A stretch of DNA of 64,000 nt. Source: Alitta virens (taxonomy: Eukaryota; Annelida; Polychaeta; Phyllodocida; Nereididae). Positions within the stretch are counted from its first letter, which is position 1, and each line of letters starts with the position of its first letter. Below the pieces are notes generated by a model. That model was not told the DNA's origin and searched no databases. It saw nothing but the letters and a program-made list of their open reading frames with translations. The stretch is from contig OW028580.1 of the NCBI GenBank assembly GCA_932294295.1, positions 26,333,396 to 26,397,395 of the forward strand. Direction: 5' to 3'. Both the position numbers and the translations under genes were made by a program. Below are positions 56,226 to 64,000 of the stretch, piece after piece.

Positions 56226-57619
56226 ACTACACTAGTATTCATTGTTTCATTGGCGAGGTTATCTTAATAATGTTATAAATATTTTGCCTTGTATGACATG
56301 CTTTGTGACCCTTGGTGACTGGGGCTGTACTCTGCAGCAATTGACTGCTTCACAGATCACAAGGCAACACCAGCGCTCTTGACAAATCACTTAGGACGAA
56401 GTCTGTGTCATTAATTTGGTGCTGAGCATGGGATCTCCTTGGGAGATGTCTCACACACTTCAGCCAACTTGTTAATAGCTTCAGCCTTCAGATAGTAAAT
56501 CAGCCCTTTCGATAGTAAATCAGCCCTGAGATAGTAAATCACCAGCATACCAGCTTAAGGGTAGGTTGGTCTCTCATGGCCTGCATGAAAAATGATTGTA
56601 CATAAGACTGAAAATTGTTGAAGAAAGTTTGTTGCACAGTTATGTCAGCAGCTCATAGATCCATACAAAAAGTTAAACTTTTTTTTTTGTGTGTGTGTGG
56701 TAGATTAGTGATTAATGGGTCTTCCTGGAAGATGTGTGATATGCTGGATGCTTGAAAGTGTGATGGAACCAGTTTGTTATGTAATGGTCTCACTGATACA
56801 GTTGAACCTGAAGTTATTGTCTGAGGTGAGGAAGTGATTCAGTGCAATGCTGTTCGTGCAACAAGCCATGCATGCAGCTAGTGTTCCAATAGGCCAATAA
56901 AAATGCACTATCAAATAATGCTAAGTATATATTTGAGGTCAGTTTCAAACTTTTATCTTAAACATTCTGAAGTATATTGGTTTATACGTATTGATTGATG
57001 TGATGAATTGGTACATGATATTAAAGCTGAAGTTTGAAATAGCATATAGTGTAACTATAACTATTTAAAAATGGAGTGAGATAGTGTTAAAACGGGGGTT
57101 CCACTTTACGTACATTTAAGATAGGCCCCGGCATACTCCAATAACTGTTGGACCTTTCAAGTACTTCTACTCTGTAAGGCAATTTGTTCACATTTGGTTT
57201 TTACATATTTTATTTTATTTTACCAATGAGCCGTGGGCTCAATTACAGGTTTAATCTTGGTTAATATAATGTGCAATCTGTACGAAAGATTTGTGGCAGG
57301 AGGTTTACAAGTACAGTAAAAACTGGATGAATAATTGATCTATTGATGAACTATTACCATTTTACAAAAAGGCTAGGATTGAACTAAAATTGATTTGTTG
57401 ATGAAATAAATGATATTGATTGGATGATTATGTCCGAATTGGCATACATGTGTGGGCAGAGATTCGTCTCTGGAACAAGTAAAAGTAAATTGTTGACCTT
57501 TAATCCAGCAGTTTGAAAATTTTAGCTCATATTGTGGCAATTTACGATAAAAAATGACATTTCAAAAACTGTGATTGAAATTTGAGTTTTGTATCATTTT
57601 TCACTCTAGTTTGTATTTC
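56226..57619. other. Gene-free stretch
   Basis: A short local repeat (GATAGTAAATCAGCCCT two to three times, 56491-56540). Otherwise nothing recognised. Confidence 0.4.
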
Positions 57620-57805
57620 ATTAGGAGATTATCAAATAAAAGATCGGCAAATTTGGAGCCGTGGGAAGGGGGAGTTCCAGTGTCTTGAATGGCAATCAGT
57701 ACTTGTACGTGATTTTGGAATCACATTACAACATCAAATATTCATGAGATTTGCCTAATGGTTGTATTTAAAGAGGGGAACACATATCATGTTACCTTTC
57801 ATGGA
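57620..57805 (+). repeat. Dispersed repeat family R1, copy 3
   Basis: CGTGGGAAGGGGGAGTTCC, AATGGCAATCAGTACTTG, GTGATTTTGGAATC and GGTTGTATTTAAAGAGGGGA align with 25665-25800. Confidence 0.6.
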
Positions 57806-57825
57806 GGCAAAGTGTGGTACATGTG

Positions 57826-58156
57826 GTACCCAGATAGCATTCCAAATCAGTGTCATTTCTATATTGGCCACCATCGGTACAGCATCGTTTTGACATCATA
57901 AACGTCGTCGTGAGGCAGAGGCCTAGCTCAGAGGTAGCAGCACTCTGGGCTTCCAACCGCTGGGTCCCGGGTTCGATTCCCGGTCGAGCCTAAGTTGGAT
58001 GGCTGTTTCATCCTTCATCTCATTGCCATGGTCTCTGCCTGTCCTAATTAGCCCAACTGGTGCATAAATACAACACGTAAAGCCCTTATCACCCACCCAC
58101 CCAACATCACCAACGTCACGCCAACGCTGAAACGATTTGGAATGCTATCTGGGTAA
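57826..58156. mobile_element. MITE of the CCCAGATAGCATTCCAAATC family, interrupted by a SINE
   Basis: Perfect 21-bp TIRs at 57828-57848 and 58134-58154 (CCCAGATAGCATTCCAAATC core). TACATGTG flanks the element at 57818-57825 and 58157-58164, an 8-bp TSD. The CATAAACGTCG and CACCAACGTCACGCCAACG parts show the CGTCACG-rich interior typical of the 6.7-kb copy. SINE-A sits in the middle. Confidence 0.8.
57912..58095 (+). mobile_element. SINE-A nested in the MITE
   Basis: A box TAGCTCAGAGGTAGC, B box GGTTCGATTCCCGGTCGAG, body TTGGATGGCTGTTTCATCC, CCTAATTAGCCCAACTGG, tail CACCCACCCACCCA. The TSD is uncertain (AACGTCGTC versus AACGTCACG). Confidence 0.85.
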
Positions 58157-58327
58157 TACATGTGAATTTAACCGTAAGACCACCTCTATAATTAGTTCAC
58201 ATTTCAATTTAATCGATAAAACATTGGGCCTTTGCATTAGACCCTGATGGAATTGCATCTTCATGTGGCCACCCTTAAGGTTGACATGCAACCAATGCAG
58301 ATTTTGAAGTGTGCACATGTTTACCTC

Positions 58328-58625
58328 GGCAGCTGGGTGATCTAGTGGCAAGATGCTTGCCTGCTCCTCTGAAGGGCCCGAGTTCTCCCGGTCCCGGGTG
58401 CAATTTCATGAGCAACATTCCAGCTGGACGTTGTTTGGATGAGATGTTAAATTGGCGGTTCCTTGTACTTGGGTGCCAATGATGCAGATAAGAGACCTCA
58501 CCCATGGGGTATATGTGTAACATGGTTACATAGGTGGACTCCTCCTCTCTCTCATCTCATCAATCAACCCTTGCTAGCAGCAAAAATTTGCCTTACAGGG
58601 CAGTACTATTCATATCTACCTACTT
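58328..58625 (+). mobile_element. SINE-B, near full length
   Basis: GGCAGCTGGGTGATCTAGTG (A box), CCCGGTCCCGGGTGCAATTT (B box region), CATGAGCAACATTCCAGCTG, TTAAATTGGCGGTTCCTTG, ACCCATGGGGTATATGTG, GGTGGACTCCTCC, AATCAACCCTTGCTAGC and TTTGCCTTACAGGGCAGTAC, with a residual ATATCTACCTAC tail instead of a long CTAT array. The most complete SINE-B here. Confidence 0.85.
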
Positions 58626-58699
58626 CGGGTCTGAGTCAGTTCAAGTTTGTCCATAGAAAAGTTTGATAACCTTTTGGTGTAACTAAAACGTTACACAGA

Positions 58700-59040
58700 C
58701 TGAAGATATCGATCCCAGATAGGACAATATTTTATGTGGGTTGGGCCAATATCGGCTGGGTGCTATTTCCACAAATAAAACCCAACATTGGGCCCATGTT
58801 AGCTTCACATCGAAGTCTTTCAACATTAGCCTGATTTGGCATGATATCTTTGGCAACATCTATGAAATGTTACTTGGCTATCCTTCTGTTTGTAATCACA
58901 CAGGAAACCAGATCAGGTCTACATCGTTCCGAAGTTGGCTGTCGATAGCCATCATGAAGTTGATGTTGAGCCGATGAGCCATATATCGGCGAATATTCAT
59001 CTCTCAATATCCATAACTAAGCCAATATTGATGGACTAAT
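58700..59040. mobile_element. Decayed MITE of the GGCCCAACATTGGGCC type
   Basis: GGGTTGGGCCAATATCGG, CCCAACATTGGGCCCATG, CTACATCGTTCCGAAGTTGG and TTGATGTTGAGCCGATGAG resemble the outer parts of the 6.7-kb composite. The ends are not resolved. Confidence 0.45.
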
Positions 59041-59129
59041 TTTCAAAAGACTTCTAACCCAATATTTGCACATCAAAATCAGGCTACGTGATAGCACCAA
59101 CAGGAAGTATGTGAAGAGCCCTCTACCAT

Positions 59130-59285
59130 AAGTAGAACGAACTAAACACCCTTGGAGGGTGGCTACCAGGGCGCCCCCTACATCCAAAGCTTTGTAGGAT
59201 GGAAACGAGGCTACTTACGTCACATCCTGTGTCCCCTTAACCAATGAGAGGCGAGCTTGTGCACGCATGCTCAGTGCAGCTTAGG
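59130..59285 (+). promoter_or_regulatory. Promoter-like motif cluster
   Basis: CRE/ATF half-palindrome TTACGTCA (59215-59222) overlaps an ETS-like CACATCCTG. Then come a CCAAT box with GAGAGGCG (59241) and an NRF1-like GCACGCATGC (59261-59270). About 40 bp upstream is GGCGCCCCCTACA, close to the CTCF core on the minus strand. The spacing and G/C rise look like a TATA-less promoter, but no downstream exon is identified. Confidence 0.25.
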
Positions 59286-59362
59286 CGGAGTTGCTGAGTT
59301 TGTGGAGTGTATGAAAACACAACGTGTCTGAGGGTGTGATGGGTATTTATGTACACCGAAGA

Positions 59363-59390
59363 AGGAGGAGGAGGAGGAGGAGGAGGAGGA
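59363..59390. repeat. (GGA)n short run
   Basis: About nine GGA triplets, some 80-100 bp downstream of the promoter-like cluster. Confidence 0.9.
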
Positions 59391-59480
59391 AAGATATCTG
59401 TACAACTGAATTTCTATTATTGTTAAATGTATTTTGTATCGAGGTGTTCTTGTGAGGTTGCAACATTTGTTTCATTTATA

Positions 59481-59848
59481 ACCATCTTCCTGAAGCAAGC
59501 CAGATATCTTCGCATTGCATAGCTACGCTGCCTTGCTGGATTTCACAGCAATGCCGTGGTTTGCTTCATCCTGGCCCTCTAGCGGTAAATACACACGTCA
59601 CGGCACTTGACTAAGTAGGTCAGCCAATGCAGTATTCAACAACATTCACGCATCGAACTGGGTCACGTTGCTGCGCTAAATATAGATACATTTCGTAAAC
59701 ATAACCGCTCATTTGTCGGTCCACAGATCTCCGCGACCAATCAAACTGGATATGCAGATATGCATAAACCAGGTAATTAAGCCAAATTCTAGCAAGGCAG
59801 CGTAGCTATGCTGCGCGATGATAGCTGGCTTGCTTTATGAAGATGATT
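59481..59848. mobile_element. About 370-bp MITE with 60-bp inverted ends
   Basis: Left CATCTTCCTGAAGCAAGCCA and TAGCTACGCTGCCTTGCT match, as reverse complement, the right end AGCAAGGCAGCGTAGCTATG ... TGGCTTGCTTTATGAAGATG. The interior is unique. No frame of note. Confidence 0.75.
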
Positions 59849-60384
59849 CAAATCATAACTTGAAACTTTCGATTTCATTATAATTCCCACATTAAGCCAC
59901 ATAAGCACGCCTTATAATGTTCTGGCCAATATTTTGATTACAACATGAAACCTTTTCTTACCTGTTTGAGACCCTTTTGGGAATGCAATAATTCCCTGTA
60001 AAACTATTGACCCTCTCGAAAATCTCTGAGATTATTTGGAGGGGAGCATTAATTAGTTTGTGATTAATGAAAGCGATATCTCGGTTACTTTATTTATTTC
60101 AGCAATTAGTTGGTTTCCGATCAAAACCTCCATAATAACAAATAGAGCCAAGAAACTGATATGGCTTATAAAGGAGAATTAATCTCAGTTTAATCTTCTG
60201 AGTAAACATGACTTTGTTGTTTATTAGACTAATTAAAAACTGAATTAATGAGCAGGTTTGATAGACTAATTACATGTTGCCATGGTTGTGAAGTCTACTT
60301 CAAAATAAGCCAAGTATAGAAGCAAAACATTTGTATGTGGTGTATTTGGTTATTGTGTCTCTGCTGGGGCTATAGTGAAAGACC
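59849..60384. other. Gene-free stretch
   Basis: Nothing recognised. Confidence 0.4.
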
Positions 60385-60509
60385 CATCTATGGGATAAAC
60401 GATTAACATGGTGTGGACTCCTAACCCCCTCAACATCGGATCTTTTGAACTATCAGTCAGTAAGTCAGTCTATCGATCTATCTATCCATCTATCTGTCTA
60501 TCTGTCTAC

Positions 60510-60541
<32 letters not shown>

Positions 60542-60548
60542 ATGTCTG

Positions 60549-60597
<49 letters not shown>

Positions 60598-60752
60598 ATG
60601 TCTATCTATCTATCTATATATATATATATATATATATATATCTGTCTATATGTCTGTATGTATTTCTATCGATCTATCTGTCTATCTATCTATCTATCTA
60701 TCTATCTCTCTATATATCTATCTATATGTCTATATGCCTATATATCTATCTA
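60385..60752 (+). repeat. SINE-C/B 3' fragment running into a (CTAT)n array
   Basis: AGACCCATCTATGGGATAAAC and AACATGGTGTGGACTCC (60382-60421) match the SINE 3' half. The CTAT array begins at about 60470 and runs to about 60750 with a pure (TA)n core near 60615-60640. Confidence 0.7.
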
Positions 60753-60966
60753 TTTAAATTGTACATTGGCATTCATGAGTTTGTTCCATCTGAACTTTTC
60801 CTTTAAGCAATCTTGAACTTCAATTTCAAGCAATCACGAAATGCGCATACCAAGACGGTTCTATGTCTTAAAATTCAAGAGGCCATTTCCTGAAATTATA
60901 CAGAGAATATGCAATGTTTTGACTGCATATGGATGTATGCTGGTGTAAACATGAAGGAAAAAATTA

Positions 60967-61020
60967 TGGTCTAGGGTTTTGACTGAATGATGGATGCTTT
61001 TGAGGTTATAGGTTCAGACC
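60967..61020 (+). repeat. tRNA-like repeat (family D), copy 1
   Basis: ATGGTCTAGGGTTTTGAC as A-box-like and ATAGGTTCAGACC as B-box-like, about 44 bp apart; AGAAGTCTATACCCGTAGCT follows. Too degenerate for a tRNA gene. Confidence 0.4.
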
Positions 61021-61216
61021 AATATTAAAAGAAGTCTATACCCGTAGCTGTTTGCAAGAATCAAGAAAATTCACAAACCAGTACTTTGATAATAGTTTGA
61101 ATCTTAAAATTATTGGTAACGTTAATAATGCAAGTGAAATTCAATGTTTTGGGTATCCTATGACTCGCTATAGAATGCACACTAGCCTGTGTAATTATAC
61201 CCATGAATAGAAGCAG

Positions 61217-61270
61217 TGGTCTAGATGTTAAGGTAGTTGATGGATGGATTTCAGGTCATGGGTTCAAGAC
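61217..61270 (+). repeat. tRNA-like repeat (family D), copy 2
   Basis: TGGTCTAGATGTTAAGG and CATGGGTTCAAGAC. The following sequence resembles that after copy 1. Confidence 0.45.
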
Positions 61271-61771
61271 AAAATTGGCAGAAGCTTATCAGCTGTGTGT
61301 ATACCTGTTGAAAAAGTGTTTTTTTAGTAAATGCATATTTCTATACAGTAAGGTTATTAAATCTAAAGAGTGATTTATCCTAATTGTACTCTTGAATTGG
61401 AATATATATTACCTAGCCGAAATCACGGTTCAAATTCATTCATAGAATACTCAAAATTTCAAAAGTGATTTGCCAAAAGTATACACATATATATTGATCT
61501 TTTTAACTATATTTGGCTTTTAATTCGTTTATGCTGGTATAAATTTGATTTAGAAAATAGAAAAAACATGAAATAATTATTGCTAAGCCTTGGTAAAATA
61601 GTCATTTTCCATGCACATAGTATATACTTTATTTATTTACTAAATTATGAGAGCAAAATGCAATTTAAAAAAGGTGATTTTTCTGAATTATGCCAAAAAA
61701 ATTCTTTATGTGTTTATTTTAATGTGTTGTATTTGATTTTTGCCAGTGTTAATACTACGGGAGAACATAAA

Positions 61772-61824
61772 GGGTCTAAGCGTTTAGGTGGCTGATAGAT
61801 GATTCTGAGCTCATGGGTTCAAGC
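61772..61824 (+). repeat. tRNA-like repeat (family D), copy 3
   Basis: GGGTCTAAGCGTTTAGG and CATGGGTTCAAGCC with the same spacing. Confidence 0.4.
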
Positions 61825-62009
61825 CTGTATTAGGCAATTGTGTTGCTTTAAGATGGTGACGCAATGACACCTAGGCATCCTTCACCTGTTTTGTAAAAGG
61901 GGTATTATGTAATTATGTTATGCATAATAAAGTGCTAGACTAGCAGGTGTGCATTACATTATTAACTTTTAGTGCAACATGGACCGCTCATGCTGTAACA
62001 TTTAATGGT

Positions 62010-62115
62010 TTTAATGGTAAGGTGGTTTTAATGGTAGGGTAAATTAGAAAGACGAAATGACGGATTGGTGGAATATAAGTTGCCTTAATAGTGAAATGGT
62101 TTTAAGGCAGGTTCC
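62010..62115. mobile_element. Pogo-like MITE remnant
   Basis: GGTTTTAATGGTAAGGTGG and GCCTTAATAGTGAAATGG with GGCAGGTTCC. Confidence 0.45.
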
Positions 62116-62989
62116 TTTTATGAATATAACATCGCTATTAAGTATGCTTTTTGCCTTAAGTATAGCCTAATAACTGATATATTTAAGTGATATTGTTAGA
62201 CTTGAAAAGTTTGTAATCACTCAGAATTATAAATGATTTTGAAATAGATTATTAACATTGCTATAGAAATAAATAACACATTTTTTTATAATCTTTATAA
62301 TAAAACTACGCAATATGCCTTATTATATATATAGGCCTATTAGTTTCAAACAGTAATTAATGTATCCCACGTGTTTACATTATAATATTTTGATGTAGTC
62401 GTTAAATGAAAAATTTTGTTGTTGTCTAAATCACTTTCTCAGTTATTCAATTCCAACCTTTTGAACAGTTTTTTTAATTAAATGTATGATCCTGTTCAGT
62501 CTGACCATTTAATGCCACATAAATTCACTATAATATGTATTTTCATGCTCTACCATCATTCTACGCCACCATTCAATACAAATTAGTCTCCAATAAAACA
62601 TGTGTGGAATCATGTTTTTCTTTAATTAGGACGAAATAATTACTGCAGATTCATTAGGCAGGAACATGTCAGCAACGGCTAAGCTTTCTTTCTTTTATTT
62701 ATTTTTGTCTTTTTTTCATCCTGTCTTTTATTTTACCAAATCCTCCCCAAAAGCTTTTCTGAGCCGCTTTCTGCCAAATCAAATACAATTCTCAAAGTAT
62801 ATCGTGTCATGTGGACAGGGATCTATCAGATTAGATCTAGGCTGAGATATAAATATGTATTCTAAAGGCATAGTGAATCTATATCTCTTAAGTAGAGACT
62901 TTGTCTTTCTAAAAATAAATTATAATGCCACATATTTATGAATTTTGAATAAAAGTTATTTTTTCTGTCTGGATGCTTTTCTCTTTAGC
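62116..62989. other. Gene-free stretch
   Basis: AT-rich; nothing recognised. Confidence 0.4.
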
Positions 62990-63145
62990 GAGTAAAATAT
63001 CCCACCCACGGGGTAAATGGGTAAAATGGTTGGCCCCTCTCTCACCTCATCAATCAACCGTTGCTGGCGACAAAAAACTTGCCTAAGAGGGCTGCATTTT
63101 CAATATCTATCTATCCATCCATCTTTCTATCCATCATCTTTCTTT

Positions 63146-63176
<31 letters not shown>

Positions 63177-63202
63177 ATATATGTCCATCTATCAGTGTAT
63201 TA

Positions 63203-63234
<32 letters not shown>

Positions 63235-63262
63235 GTGTATCTGTCCATCTATCAATGTATTA

Positions 63263-63295
<33 letters not shown>

Positions 63296-63340
63296 ATATA
63301 TCTGTCCATCTATTAATGTATTAATCTATCCATCTATCTT
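62990..63340 (+). mobile_element. SINE-B 3' half with a long (CTAT)n tail
   Basis: GTAAAATATCCCACCCACGG, TCTCTCACCTCATCAATCAA, TTGCTGGCGACAAAAAACTT and GCCTAAGAGGGCTGCATTTT lead directly into ATATCTATCTATC and about 230 bp of array. Same junction as at 38.4 kb. No TSD found. Confidence 0.8.
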
Positions 63341-63739
63341 ATACAGAATAATTTGCATACTTTTTTTAATACACTTATAGTATTGTTTTAACGAGGCTAA
63401 ACAAAATTATTACTGAAGTTGTTCTATAATGAAAAACACATTTCCGAGCAGAATAAGGAACACCTCGACATTAAAACGCTACAGTAACTTCATTAATTGT
63501 ATTGATTAAACGAAGGGCAGCACTTCCATACAGTCTCTGCCTCTGTGCTTTGGGATTTGAGAAAAAGAAAAAATACAGAAAATTAAATGGGGGGACAATT
63601 TCACCTTGGTGCACTCCTGTTCAGTCTGACCATTTGAAGTCGTCCAATTCCATTGAAAAATAGGGTTGTTTTGCACACTATATTTTTTTTGCCAAGGGAA
63701 TTAATTATAGGCTGACGTTCAATTTGCTTTTAATTTGAG

Positions 63740-63815
63740 GAGAACCTCGCCATTAAAACAAACCATCGCAATGTTTACTGGTCTCAATAGAGAGGCGGTC
63801 GTAATTATAAAGTTC
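63740..63815. mobile_element. Pogo-like MITE remnant
   Basis: GAACCTCGCCATTAAAAC and GGTCTCAATAGAGAGGCGGT are inverted relatives. Confidence 0.5.
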
Positions 63816-63904
63816 ACATTGAAAAGAATTGTTAAAAATAAAGATTTTGTGTATAGTTAAGTGTTTGTAATTGTGAGGTATTTGAAAGCGGGGTTTGTTC
63901 TAGT

Positions 63905-63960
63905 CGCCAGAGGCAGACATAATGATGAGATTTTGATTCTTTGGAGTCAACACCAAAGGA
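63905..63960 (-). mobile_element. SINE-C 3' end fragment
   Basis: GCCAGAGGCAGACATAATGA, TGAGAT and GGAGTCAACACC match the 3' end of SINE-C at 43355-43530. Confidence 0.5.
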
Positions 63961-64000
63961 GGCTTCTACTTACTTGCCAAAGACAATTTATCTGAGATCT

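Overview
This is eukaryotic, AT-rich, gene-poor DNA. It shows no operons, no long open frames with recognisable domains, and no rRNA or functional tRNA gene. The content is dispersed short repeats: tRNA-derived SINEs, fragments of CR1/L2-like non-LTR retrotransposons (LINEs), many small inverted-repeat DNA elements (MITEs) and very long tetranucleotide and trinucleotide microsatellites. This mix, and LINE C-terminal peptides of the kind seen in molluscs, cnidarians and other invertebrates, suggests an intergenic or intronic stretch of a marine invertebrate genome. I cannot fix the phylum from sequence alone. Almost every long open frame is a translated microsatellite or a chance frame. The only protein remnants I can support are two LINE C-terminal fragments (about 32.0-32.4 kb and 45.3-45.5 kb).

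Layout. 0-8 kb: microsatellites ((CTAT)n, (GA)n, (AGT)n, (GATA)n) and a composite inverted-repeat element at 6.7-7.1 kb. 8-25.4 kb: a large direct tandem duplication. Unit 1 is about 7985-17300 and unit 2 about 17345-25440. Unit 1 also holds a second, nearly identical 1449-bp tandem duplication (13069-14517 and 14518-15966). Comparing the units exposes later insertions with their empty sites: a 450-bp MITE at 24003-24452 with 8-bp target-site duplications (TSDs), a LINE 3' end at 20870-21092, and a GATA-bearing insert at 8321-8410. 25.4-31 kb: SINEs, a TTACGGTA-type repeat and (GACT)n arrays. 32-34.5 kb: a three-level nest (MITE > LINE > TTAA-flanked element). 35-46 kb: GATA arrays, pogo-like MITE debris, SINEs with clear TSDs, two LINE 3' ends and a perfect 36-bp palindrome. 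46-64 kb: hairpin MITEs, further SINEs (some inserted in or beside MITEs), a promoter-like motif cluster near 59.2 kb, and two more CTAT arrays at SINE ends.

How the parts fit together. Four SINE-A copies have long TSDs, so LINE-mediated retroposition has been active. The microsatellites often behave as retroposon tails: a GATA array lies inside the TSDs of the SINE at 38.4 kb, (CCA)n ends SINE-A copies, and (TAC)n and ATCTGA units end LINEs. Three separate LINE 3' ends (20.9, 42.1 and 45.7 kb) carry the same stem-loop, with compensatory base-pair changes inside invariant flanks. This is the most interesting signal I found, because it points to a selected RNA structure in the retrotransposon 3' UTR.
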